This document shows, in pieces, positions 33,061 through 44,000 of a stretch of DNA of 64,000 bases. The stretch is taken from contig WHVD01000002.1 of the NCBI GenBank assembly GCA_015178975.1, forward strand, positions 992,001 through 1,056,000, in the 5' to 3' direction. The position numbers and the translations under genes are program-made. The DNA is from Hysterangium stoloniferum (taxonomy: Eukaryota; Basidiomycota; Agaricomycetes; Hysterangiales; Hysterangiaceae). The notes under the pieces are model-generated. The model saw nothing but the letters and a program-made list of their open reading frames with translations. It did no database searches and was not told the origin of the DNA. Positions within the stretch are counted from its first letter, which is position 1. Each line of letters opens with the position of its first letter.

Positions 33061-34072
33061 CCGAATGGGCATTACTATCTCCATCTTCGTCTTCGTCGTC
33101 GTGTTCCCCATTGCAACGCTCGCCGCTCGCGAGATGGGTATCGGGTGGTCATTCACAAAACTGCACGATGCGCTTCAACACCGGACTGAGGCTTGGTTGG
33201 CCCTTGCGGATTTCCGGGCTGACATGAGAACGGGAGCGACTGGTTGGGGTTAGGGATACCCCGCGTGCACGCGGAGCGAGGCGAGGGTGAGAAACTGGAT
33301 GATGCGTACAGGTTTGTAAAGACTGGTGTAGAGCGGGGATCGGTGATGAAGGATGAGGTGCGGCTTGTAGGAAGTGAGGACTCCATTAATAACGATGATA
33401 TTCCACGTGTTTCTTCAAATTGGATACGTCCCCGTCCGTCACCTACCAAACTGGCCTTTCCTCCACTCTCACTACCATAGACGTTATGTTCGTCTCGCTA
33501 TCGCTTCCACTCTCGCTATCCGAGTCATCCAGCTGGCCGCTAGTGTAGGCAGAGCCACGGACATCCGCTTGAAGTCGGGTCTCGCAGCGGCCGATCGAGT
33601 GTTCACAGCCGTCAATAGTCGCGGTCAGAGAATGGAGGAGCCTCTCGCTACACGTGGGCACCAAGTTCAGTAATCAGTAACAGAGTCAGTCTGAATGTAA
33701 AAAAAAAGACGTCATGTACCTGAATATGTTCCGGGACCCTTGCCTGATGCACCCGTGCCAGAGATAGACGCGTCATACATGGACTCGCGTGGCCCAGATG
33801 GAAGAGGGATTTGGTTAGCCCGAGGAGAAGGTGAGGGGGTCAGACGTGGTGATGAAGAGTGGGAATGGGAGGATAGTTGCACACCAGAACGATTACTAGT
33901 ATGTGCGCTCGACTGGAGGGTACATTGCAGATGATCGTGCCTGACGTCATGGTCAAGGAGATGGAGGGTCCCCACAGCGGTAGTTTCCTCTTTGCGCTGT
34001 TTTAGACAGTCTCTAGTGTCTTCGTATCTCGCTATTATGTATGTCCCAATTGAATCTGAGCGCAGAGACATA
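33060..34072 (-). pseudogene. WDR59/Mtc5-like host-gene fragment, reverse arm in cassette 4
   Basis: Reads leftwards with the Ser/Pro linker, the GTACATGACG intron start, DDSDSESGSDSETN, GDGRGRIQFEET and the SFITDPRSTP linker. A CpG-rich insertion-like stretch at 33180-33290 (ACCCCGCGTGCACGCGGAGC, itself an inverted repeat) interrupts it. Same family as 3060-4412. Confidence 0.4.
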
Positions 34073-34456
34073 GATACCCGCCAGTTTTGTTAAGCACGTG
34101 CACTAGACTACGACCGCGGTTTGCAGGGCGACTTTCCTTGCTAGGCGGCGTATTCGTCCATGGTGTTTCCAACCCATCCATATTCTTCCAACACCGAGAT
34201 GCAACATGAGTGGGATACGAATACTGTTCCCGTGAAGAGAGTGGCGATCATACATAACAGGGACTGAGAAGCACGTGTGAGATGTGCAGAATATGGGAAA
34301 CTATCGGGACGGTGGTCAAGGACGGCCAACAGAATTGAGGTGTAGGATGACAAATAAGACTGGAACTGGGGAAGAAAATAGCAGGCTCAAATGCAGAACG
34401 TGGCAACGGTGGGGTCATGGTTGAGTATGGGTCAGGATGTGGATGGTAGCACTCAC
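34073..34456. repeat. Cassette sequence between gene fragment and tRNA unit, copy
   Basis: Parallels 4413-4796; no independent gene. Confidence 0.45.
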
Positions 34457-34551
34457 GCCTTGGTAGCTCAATTGGTAGAGCGTCAGACTCTTACAGTCCC
34501 TCTGACCGGGTAAGAGTCTTAAGGTTGCGGGTTCTATTCCCGTCTGAGGCA
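34457..34551 (+). tRNA. tRNA-Lys(CTT)-like copy
   Basis: A-box intact, T loop TTCTATT, acceptor GCCTTGG/CTGAGGC. TAAGAGTCTTA at the 3' splice side is as in the 4797 copy. Confidence 0.5.
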
Positions 34552-34879
34552 ATACTTTTATCCGATTAAATCACAGACTCCTTCCTACATATATCTCTTT
34601 TTCCAAGCGCATGTCATATTTTTAAGGATCATGGAACTAGCCATTAAGTCCCAAAATGCATATGCAGAACTATGTAGAAGTTCAAACTTTGCATCCCAAG
34701 ATATATTAACTTAGCCTGATGACTTTGTCCTTTTGTCACTGTAAATACTACTACAACAGTAAGATGTAGTCCGACAAATAAGTCTAGAATGGGGGACAGA
34801 TAATAGATTCAAAGGCAGAACATAACACCTGGTGGTGTCACGGTTCAATATATATTACAATGTGGATGTGATAAGTCAT

Positions 34880-34974
34880 GCCTTGGTAGCTCAGTTGGTA
34901 GAGTGTCAGACTCTTACAATCCCTCTGACCGGGTAAGTGTCTTAAGGTTACGGGTTCGATTCCCGTCTGAGGCA
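34880..34974 (+). tRNA. tRNA-Lys(CTT)-like copy
   Basis: T loop TTCGATT but T stem ACGGG/CCCGT, which still pairs. Intron and 3' half slightly diverged (GTAAGTGTCTTA). T5 run follows. Second of a pair 423 bp apart. Confidence 0.5.
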
Positions 34975-35039
34975 ATGTTTTTATCCCATTAAATCACGGA
35001 CTACTTCCTACATATATTTCGTTTTTCCATGCGCATGAA

Positions 35040-35680
35040 AATCCTTTGAGATTTATGGAAATAGCCATTAAGTACCAAAATTGCATATTCAGGCCATAGT
35101 CTGAAAGGAAGGCTGATTGCATAATCACATGTGATATCTATCATGATGTAAGACTAGTATCTGCTGCAGGTGCAGACAGACACTAGAATGAGTGGTGGGG
35201 AATAAACCACTACTGTATTGAAATCCACATGTACATAATATATACTAATGGAGAACAATAGGATGTAAGCACAATAGGATGTGGACTACAATGGAGTAGG
35301 TAATAATGGAGACTCAATATTACCAAATCACAGTGTAGGGAGTCTCACTCCCTTACAATGATGGATGGGGAGGCCAATGTTTCGCGTCCGAGTACTTCTG
35401 CGGACAATAGGATCTGGGGTATCAGAACAACTCCATCATTTGAGGATTCGATGTGCATTCTAGGGGGGGTCACAACACTGCGATAATACTTTGGTGTGCA
35501 GCAGAATATTACATATCCTCAACAAGAGCCACGCTAGCGACAGCCGTGCTTGCTGAATTCCATAACAATATATGTCTGTGTAGCTACAATTCTACCTGAA
35601 TCCTATCATTATTATTCTTTTGATTTCTGGAGATTTTACAGTAACTAGTACATTGCTTACCTTCGGCGGGAAAGGAACAA
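35040..35680. repeat. Cassette flank with Copia-gag-like remnant, interrupted
   Basis: Parallels 5360-5760 (GCCATAGTCTGAAAGGAAGG, GGGGTCACAACACT, CTATCATTATTATTC), here split by the 211-bp element at 35147-35357. The gag motif region itself is lost after 35670. Confidence 0.5.
35147..35357. mobile_element. 211-bp insertion with TG..CA ends
   Basis: Starts TGTAAGACTAG and ends CTCCCTTACA, flanked by ATGA at 35143-35146 and 35358-35361. The empty version is at 5450 (CATGATGGGTGG). Size and TG..CA ends suggest a short solo LTR or TRIM-type LTR, or a MITE; there is no coding sequence. Confidence 0.55.
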
Positions 35681-36329
35681 ATGAAGATTAGCGTTCTCCC
35701 ACACAGGCGGAAGCGAAGAAATAAGGCTGTCAATCTGCAGAGCCAGTATGAGGCCTCGGTTAACACGAGGAGGGACCACTTTTATTCAAAAGTTTCAAAG
35801 TGATATACATAGTGGTGTCCAAATTGCACCTGGTATCCTTGTTTTAGCTCTCATTTTTTAGCCGAGTTCATAGACTTCGCTACAGTTCCTGCGTGACGTT
35901 CGGCAAGCAAAGGAATCTATTGCTTCGCTACCCCTCTTTCATACAACTGCCAGAGGATCACGCCGTGCTCAAGCCAAAGAACGAATGAGCCAGAGTTCCA
36001 GCGGACTGAGAGGTTGAGTGCTGGGGACAGTCCAAAGCAATGCAGCAAGGTTGAGGACCCGTGAATTGGAGGAGTTAATGTAGAATAGGGAAGCCACAGT
36101 GCCAGCACCCCATGAGGTCAATTTTCGGGAATGCAGGAGTGGGATGTGGCCATGGGACCTTGAAGTCAGAATGTTGCTGTACATGTAAACCAGGAACGGG
36201 GACCCAGGGACCGGAGTGTGAGGAGCAGGGGCTCAACGCTAAGTATAGTAAGGATGACTTTCAGCGCACAGCCAGAGCCTGTTATGAGATGAATTAGTTA
36301 GTCTAGCTTTGGAGGAACAGTGGTTCGAC
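35681..36329. other. CpG-containing unique stretch, no recognised gene
   Basis: 35890-35975 resembles 7430-7540. Open frames on the minus strand (63-71 codons) show no motif. The right end runs into the minisatellite of segment P. Confidence 0.35.
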
Positions 36330-36640
36330 GCGAAGTGTAGTAGAGATAATTGCATTGGTCAATCAAAGGCTGTCAAGTGTCAAGTCATTATTATGTCCAG
36401 CGTTCGGGTTTCAGGAGCAGCGGCTTGATGCTCATCGTAGCAGTGATGGGTTTAAGCGGGCAATCGAAGACTGTCAAGGTACAATTGTGTCCAGCGTGGC
36501 GTTGGAGGAACAGTGACTCGGTGCTAATCGTACTAGTAGCAATGAATTTGAGTCGACTACTGAAGACTGTGAAAGGACAAAGCAGTGTGTCTAGGATCGT
36601 GTTTGAGGAGAAGCAGCTCGGAGTCATGAATTTCAGCGAG
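36330..36640. repeat. Minisatellite of about 90 bp units, copy 2
   Basis: Units with GACTGTCAAGG/GACTGTGAAAGG and GGAGGAACAGTGACTCGGTG. On the minus strand they translate to repeated SLFLQ and LTVFDCPLKP peptides; frames on both strands stay open. Confidence 0.6.
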
Positions 36641-37194
36641 CGAGTACTCGATAGGCATGGGATACACAATTGGATGGAGGGGCCGAGCCCAAGATATAGT
36701 GATATCACGTGCAAGTTAGATGAGACTGTTGGTGATTGGGGCGATAAATTGATAGAATCTGTATTACATGATGTGGTTATTGCTATTGATTTTGAAGATG
36801 CAATCGATGGCATGACCAAAGAAACAAATGGGTATGGGGATAGGACAGCATGCACACACGGTATGTTGCGATCTGGGATAGACGGTCTCTTCAGGCGAGG
36901 TTGGCGCGGAAGGGCATCGTGCGCCAGACATGAGAGTCTGCGTAGATGGCGTTTGATATTTCCTGCACGATTTCCTATGCGTTTTCAGGGAACTTGGGCC
37001 TGCCTGAAAGGGAACGTGTTCACTGTCGGTAGCCAGGATGGGAGAAGGTTGGCGGGTATGTGAGATAGCAATGCGAAAAATGAACTAACTCGAAGGCTTT
37101 GAAGACTAGAGGGCGAATTGAGACAGGACGAGATGAAGGGAAAGGGCGGAGTGAGAAGTGACACATCACGACATCAAAAGGGGAACGCAGTGAA
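36641..37194 (+). repeat. Cassette segment P, copy 2, truncated by LTR junction
   Basis: Carries the conserved plus-strand frame CKLDETVGDW..DKLIES and FEDAIDGM within a 237-codon open stretch (36350-37063). The copy ends at about 37194, where it is joined directly to a Gypsy LTR end, indicating recombination. Confidence 0.45.
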
Positions 37195-37948
37195 GGGTGC
37201 GTACATGGAGGGTTTCCAGAGAAAACCACAGGAAATCTGGTAGGACTTGGCTTCAGCTTATAGGCTGCACCCTCACGAGATTGTGTTGTCCAATTTCAAA
37301 CAAGCGGATGGGAATCCCAGGGAGTCTGGGCGGGTTTTGTGGGTCAAGAGGTCAGAGGTTGAGTGATAGATGCATCGGAGCCCGTGGGCTCCGACTAGTA
37401 AGAGCGGTGTGATTCAAAGAGGAATTTAGAGCAGAAAATATACTAAGATTACTGGGGAGAATATAAGCTTATTTTCTGACTGGATTGTATATACAACATC
37501 TGCCAGACTATATAGACTGTGGAATGAATAACATACCAAATCCAGTAATAATGAAAATGAAACTAACAAGCATAAAACGAGATAAGTAAACACCAAACTT
37601 GGTATTAGGAACGGGACAGAACAGAGTGGAGTCTGAATCGTGACAGGTCATAAAACCATAATGGGAAGGGAGCGGGAGCGGAGTCTGAATCGTGACAGGT
37701 CATTTGACTATAACAGGAACAGGGCTCAGTTAGAGGGATGTCGGGTTTTCTGAGCAGGGTCGGACATAGCCAGTGATGGAGTCCAGCGGGTATTCTGGGG
37801 ACTGATACATGAAGTAATGAAGTCAAATGTGGACAAGTCTGACATATGGAGTCTGGTGGGAATTCTGGTAAACTGACAATTGGTGTGTATAGGGTGCGGG
37901 TGAATATAAGTTAGTGCCCAGAGTCCAGCGGGAATTCCAGTCGTAACA
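37195..37948 (-). mobile_element. Gypsy LTR remnant at the same Tc1 site as 24816
   Basis: Begins at 37948 (TGTTACGACTGG on the minus strand) with TATCT following, the mirror of the AGATA duplication at 24811. Its distal end is fused to segment P, so one end and one TSD are lost. Inverted duplicate of the 24816 LTR. Confidence 0.8.
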
Positions 37949-38741
37949 TATCTCCAGACTTCACTCTAAATACCTTCCTACCCTCCCAAAATCAACTGGA
38001 GGTCATCCCAAGAAGCTCTCTCCCACCAACATCTATCATGCAGTCCACTTGATCACCTCTGGAAAGGTTGAAACTGCAGTTGACATAGCCAAAACACTTC
38101 AGACCATCACCAACAACTCTATCTCAGCTCATACAGTTTGGAGGAGCTTGAAGAGTGCAGGGATGAAAGCAGTTGTGAAGAAGAAGCCACATTTGTCCAA
38201 GAGACACATGAAGGAGAGGCTTGACTTTGCTTTGGCCCACCAGTATTGGACTTTAGATGACTGGAGGAGAGTTACATATATGGTCTGATGAGACTAAAAT
38301 AAATCGTCTTGGATCAGATGGGAGGAAGTGGGATGGAAAAAGACTGGAATGAGAGGCTAGTTCAAGGAACAGTGAAGTTTGGTGGAGGATCTGTCATGGT
38401 TTTGTTAGAATGAAGAAGGGAGGTGGATGTGAAACACAAGAAGTGTGAGAGCTCAGACACAGACACAGACACAGACACAAATGAGCAAATGCAAATTTCA
38501 CTAGTGTGCACTATGGACCCACAATGGTACACAACTTATAGCTACTGTGCTGAGTCACTAAATCTAACAGGTTTGGGGGTGATTCATGTGGGAGGGTGTG
38601 GGATATGCCACCAGGATTGAGGTACAATGGATGGGGAACTTTACGGGAGTATCTTGGATGAAGATCTCCAAAACAGCATCAGGTATTACCAGTTGGACCC
38701 TGCTAAAATCATCTTTCAGCAGGATAATGATCCAAGACATC
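37949..38741 (+). pseudogene. Tc1-type transposase pseudogene, copy 2, 5' part
   Basis: Continues the transposase from the RLHSKYLP region: GGHPKKLS, TVWRSLKSAGMK, KPHLSKRHMKERLDFA, then the WSDE motif region (here with an extra ATAT that shifts frame), FGGGSVMV, the intron (38399-38570, GTTTTG..CTAACAG, 172 nt) and GSILDEDLQNSIRYYQLDP to QQDNDP. Shares the post-intron TGA and the 1-bp loss with copy 1, so both descend from one already dead element. Interrupted at 38741 by the Gypsy element. Confidence 0.8.
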
Positions 38742-39561
38742 TGTTACGACCGGACAAATCCCGCCGGACTCCGGGCACTAACTCGTACGCCCCCACGCGC
38801 TACAAGCACCAATCGTCTGTTTATAGGATTTCCCGCCCGGACTCCGTTACGTCAAGACTCGTTACGTTCGACCTCATTAAGACCCATATCAGTCACCGGA
38901 CTTCCCCCGGACCCCGTCTCTGTCTATGTCCGTCTTCGTCCCACGCATCAGTCACCGGATCCCGCTTAGAATCCCGTCACCGCTCTAATCGAGCCCCGTT
39001 CCCGTTTCAGTCAAATGACCTGTCACGATTTAGGACTCCGCTCCCGCTCCGTTTCCCGTTATGGGTTATGCTTTGTCACGATTCGGACTCCGCTCCGTTC
39101 CGTCCCGTTCCTAACACCAATTTGGTGTTTACTATTCCCGTTTTATGTTTTGCTCGTTTCGTCTCATTATTACTGGATTTGGTATGTCATGCATTCCACA
39201 GTCTATATAAACTGGCAGATGTTGTACATACAATCCAGTCAGAAAATTAGCTTAGATTCCCCCCAGTAATCTAATACATTTTCCTCTCTAAAACCCTACT
39301 CTTATCAGACCGCTCGCACTAGTCGGAGCCCACGGGCTCCGGCGCATCTATCTCTCTCGACTATCTCGATTCACGACTCTCGACTCACGACCTACGACTC
39401 ACGACCCACGAACCCCCGCCCAGACTCCCCGGGATTCCCGTCCGCCTGTCTGAAATTGGACAACACGATCTAGCGAGGGCGCAGCCTATAAGCTGAAGCC
39501 AAGTCCTACCGGATATCCCGCGGGTTTCTCCGGAAACCCGGCCTGAGTGTGTATCCTAACA
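38742..39561 (+). repeat. 5' LTR of the Ty3/Gypsy element
   Basis: 820 bp, TGTTACGACC..CCTAACA. Contains a CTATATAAAC box (about 39203) and repeated GGACTCCG motifs. The gag ATG lies only 37 bp past its end; no tRNA-matching primer site is evident there. Confidence 0.95.
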
Positions 39562-39597
39562 GTATTTTCTGACTAATACTCGCAGATTGTTTTCATT

Positions 39598-41016
39598 ATG
39601 CCACCAAGAAGAAGTACACGCGCACAGTCATCAATGCCTGGACCGTCGACTCTTCATTCCCTGTTAACTCTGTATACCAGTCAGACGCTTGCGAACCAGT
39701 CGGAACCCATGGAAGAAGCCCGCATCGAAGAAATCCCGGAAGACCTGGACGAATCCGAGCGCGAGGACGATTCCGTGGCCCCCGACAAGGGCAAAGGTGT
39801 GGAAATCCCTCCTGAAAATCCTCCGCCTTTTCAACGACCGAACACGAGGGATCCTACTTCTGAGTTTTTAGCAGGTACTATAGATAAATTCATGACGCAC
39901 CTGCTAGAAGAACAAAAAAAAAAGGAACAAGAACCTCCATGGTCAAAAGTCAATGCTCCGGAACCCTTCACGGGTTCCAACCCAAACAAACTCTCTACTT
40001 TCCTCATGCAATGTCGTTTCAATTTCCGCGATCGCGCCGCTGCATTCTCCACAGACTCCCGAAAAGTCAACTACGCACTTTCATATTTGTCGGGATCCAC
40101 GTTGAAATGGTTCGAACCGGCTTTTAGTGGGATTACCGAGGAAGAGCCGCTCTGGCTTGAAAATTGGGAAGCTTTTGTTGAGGAGCTTGAAACCAACTTC
40201 GGCCCGTATGACCCGACAGGAGAAGCCGAGAATAGTCTCACAAATCTTCGTATGAAGGACACACAGCGCATCACGGACTACATCGTCCAATTCAATAATC
40301 TTGCAGCTCGTTGTCAGTGGGGCGATCCCGCTCTCCGCCACCAATTCTACGCCGGTCTGCTGTCCCGCCTTAAAGACGAAGTCTCGAAAGGAGAAGATGG
40401 CAAGCCAAAAACCCTGTCCCGTATGCGCCTCAAAGCTCAAAACGCGGACGCACGTTATTGGGAACGTCGCGCGGAAGTTGCCCGCGAGACATCTGCGGAC
40501 AAAATAAATAAGTCCAAGGACAAAAACAATAACACCAATTCGTCAACCAGCAACCAGAACTCCACGCAATCCGACAAGAAGAACGATAAAAAGTCTTCAA
40601 ACAACAACAACAATAAGGACAATAAGGACAACAACAAGGGTCAACAGTCCGGCAAGCAAGCCAGAAAACCCGACCTCTCAGGCAAACTCAGACCTGATGG
40701 CAAATTGACTCCACAAGAAAGACAATGTCGTATGGACAACAACCTCTGTCTCTTGTGTGGGAAACCCGGTCATCGAGTCCCGGAATGTCCGCTGGCAAAA
40801 GCAAACTCTTCAAAGGGTCGATCAGCCAAGGCCTCCACAGAAACCCCGTCGAAGGACAAACCGGCTGCCGATTCGAAAAAAGAGTTATCAACCCCGTGGA
40901 CTCCGCGCAGGTTAGGGGTTGCGTTGCCTCTCCGCGCATTCAAGAGTTCACTCGCCTCAACGCATCCGCTCTTTCACATTCTGATTCATTTTTCGTTAAA
41001 CTTATGTCTAATATGA
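39598..41016 (+). CDS. Gag of the Ty3/Gypsy element
   Basis: 472 codons. An acidic N-terminus (EEARIEEIPEDLDESE) is followed by the retrotransposon gag domain (about residues 110-260; PEPFTGSNPNKLSTFL, LKWFEP, FGPYDP, NNLAARC), a Lys/Asn-rich low-complexity linker (about 305-350), and one zinc knuckle CLLCGKPGHRVPEC (about residue 385-398). Its 3' 290 nt overlap the pol frame, consistent with the frameshift read-through this family uses. The protein packages element RNA into cytoplasmic particles. Fossil element; described only as a part. Confidence 0.9.
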   Translation: MPPRRSTRAQSSMPGPSTLHSLLTLYTSQTLANQSEPMEEARIEEIPEDLDESEREDDSVAPDKGKGVEIPPENPPPFQRPNTRDPTSEFLAGTIDKFMTHLLEEQKKKEQEPPWSKVNAPEPFTGSNPNKLSTFLMQCRFNFRDRAAAFSTDSRKVNYALSYLSGSTLKWFEPAFSGITEEEPLWLENWEAFVEELETNFGPYDPTGEAENSLTNLRMKDTQRITDYIVQFNNLAARCQWGDPALRHQFYAGLLSRLKDEVSKGEDGKPKTLSRMRLKAQNADARYWERRAEVARETSADKINKSKDKNNNTNSSTSNQNSTQSDKKNDKKSSNNNNNKDNKDNNKGQQSGKQARKPDLSGKLRPDGKLTPQERQCRMDNNLCLLCGKPGHRVPECPLAKANSSKGRSAKASTETPSKDKPAADSKKELSTPWTPRRLGVALPLRAFKSSLASTHPLFHILIHFSLNLCLI

Positions 41017-44000
41017 TCCCGAAATTCGTTTTTTCAGCTCTCATAGATTCCGGCTCGACTCATTGTTTTTTAGATACAAAATTCACGCAAAAAAATTCTT
41101 TGTCAACTTATTCGATAAATCCCGTCGCTCTCCGCCTCTTCGATGGCACAAGTAATTCGGTTGTTACCCAAGCTTGTGATTTACCCATCAGTTTCCCTTG
41201 TGGAACATCTCAATTGGTCACTTTCTATGTGACCCAGTTAGACTCAAGTTGCTCGGTGGTTCTAGGACAAAACTGGCTTACCTGCTACAATCCGTTGATT
41301 GACTGGATAGCTAACAGTATAACTTTCCGGACACCCGCGGCGACCGAGGAAACTGCGCCTGTCTCGGCCTCCACGGCACCCATGGCCTTCCCGGCACCTG
41401 CAGTCTCGAGGACTCCTGTGATCCCTACGGCACCTACAGCTTCCCCGGAACCCACGGCACCTCCGTCCATTTCTCTGATTAATGCTGCAGCTTTTATTAG
41501 GGCTTCAAAAATGGATGGGTCCCAGGCGTTCACTATCAACTTAAAAATTGATGAAGCAACTGGACGTTTCTCAACCCCAGTATCCCAATCTGAGCAAGCT
41601 GCTGACCTAGAAGGCGTCCCGGAGAAATACCATGACTTCGCGGATGTTTTTAGCAAGCGAAAAGCTGACCGGCTTCCGCCTCACAGAGAATACGACTTAA
41701 AAATCGATCTTGAAGATGGCGCCCAGCCACCCCTAGGACATATTTACCCGCTTTTGTCCACGGAACTATCCGCAATCCGTGATTTCCTGGATGAACATTT
41801 GTCCATAGGTTTTATTCGACCCTCAAAGTCTCCTTTTGGAGCACCTGTTTTATTTGTCAGAAAAAAGGATGGATCCCTTCGACTATGTGTTGATTTTAGA
41901 GGACTCAATGCTGTCACCAAAAAGGACAAATACCCACTCCCACTTATATCTGACCTGCTCGACGCTCCGCGGAATGCCCGGATTTACACCAAAATAGATC
42001 TCAAGCATGCCTATCATTTGGTCCGGATTGCCGCAGGCGATGAATGGAAAACCACTTTTAGAACCCGCTATGGGGCCTTCGAGTGGTTGGTCATCCCTTT
42101 TGGACTCACTAATGCCCCGTCTGTTTTTCAGCGTTTTATCAACGACAAACAAGTCCGTGAGGTTCTCCAGAGGCTCAGACAACATGGTTTATTCGCAAAT
42201 GGTAAAAAATGTACTTTTGACACGGACTCCGTGGAATACCTAGGTTTCATGATGGGACCCGATGGACTCTGCATGGACGAAACTAAAGTGCAAGTCATCA
42301 AAGATTGGCCCGAACCCCGAAAAGTTAAAGATATCCAATCCTTCCTCGGCTTTGCCAATTTTTATAGACGTTTTATTCGTGGATATTCCGACATCACGCT
42401 ACCCCTTACCCGTCTTACGCGTAAGGGTACTCCGTGGAACTTTAACGATAAGTGTCAAAAAGCTTTCAATCTTTTAAAAAATTCTTTTTCCACAGCTCCT
42501 ATTCTGTTGCATTGGAAACCGGACTTCCTGCTCATTGTTGAAACGGACGCCTCCGACTATGCACTTGGAGCCATTCTCTCTATCCAGGACTCCGACGGAG
42601 AAGTTCACCCCGTGGCTTTTCTGTCCCGGACTTTTACCGGAGCAGAGCTCAACTACGACGTTCATGATAAAGAACTTCTGGCAATCTTTTCTGCTTTCAA
42701 AGTGTGGCGACACTATTTGGAAGGTTCAGGAGCTCTTATTGACGTTGTAACAGATCACAAAAACCTGGAATACTTTTCTACCACAAAACTCTTGACCCGC
42801 CGGCAGGCCCGCTGGTCTGAATATCTCTCCGCCTTCAACATGATTATCCGTTTTCGACCTGGCCGTCTCGGCGGCAAACCCGATGCTTTAACTAGACGAT
42901 GGGACGTCTATCCTAAAGAGGGGAGCAACGACTATGCAACGGTAAATCCGCACAACCTGAAACCTATCTTCACGAATCAACAACTTACTGCATCAGTCCG
43001 CGCAACTTTCCTCGTCAATCCCATTGTCTGTGGAATTATCATTATGGATATCGAAAAGTTACATCAAGATATTCTATCGGCAATTCCGCTAGACCCAGTT
43101 ACTAAAGCTCATCTGGACAATCCCGTGGACCCCGATCAACCTCGGTGGTCTCTTGATCAACATGGTTTCATTAGACTTGACGATCGTATCTATGTACCGG
43201 ACTTCAACGGCCTCCGCCTCAGGATCCTTCAATACAAACATGATCATCCACTCTCAGGACATTTCGGGTACAACAAAACTCTATCATTAATAAGAAGAGA
43301 ATATACTTGGCCTGGACTCCGTGGATTCGTTAAGCACTATTGTAAATCTTGCACTACTTGTCCCCGCTCGAAATCTCAGCGACACAAGCCATACGGCCTT
43401 TTGAAACAACTCCCGGTACCGGAACACCTGTGGAATTCTATATCTATGGATTTCATTGAACACCTACCGGATTCCGAAGGTTTTTCCGCTATCCTAGTCG
43501 TTGTTGACAGATTCTCAAAACAAGGTATATTCATCCCTACTTATGATACAATTACGACCGTGCAGTTAGCGGAACTTTTCATTATCCACGTATTTTCCAA
43601 GCACGGAGTTCCGTCCCACGTGACTTCCGATCGAGGATCAGAGTTCGTGTCTCACTTCTTTAGATCCCTCGGAAAATCCTTGGACATGACATTACATTTC
43701 ACGTCCGGACATCACCCGGAAGGTGACGGACAAACCGAACGCGTCAACCAGACATTGGAACAATACCTCCGCGTATATTGCAACTATCAACAGGACAATT
43801 GGAAAACCTTGTTACCACTTGCAGAGTTTGCTTACAACAATGCACCCTCGGCCACTACTGGCGTTTCCCCGTTCTTTGCAAATAAAGGATATAATCCAAA
43901 TATTACAGTACATCCAGAACGAAATCTCGCCTCTGTGCGTGCTCAAGAGTTCACCACGGACCTCCACGAGCTCCACGAGGAACTCCGGACTGCAATATTG

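Noticed and set aside
39562-39597. A tRNA primer site after the 5' LTR of the Ty3/Gypsy element.
   Set aside because: No stretch of 10 or more bases matches a tRNA 3' end; self-priming is possible but I could not support it.
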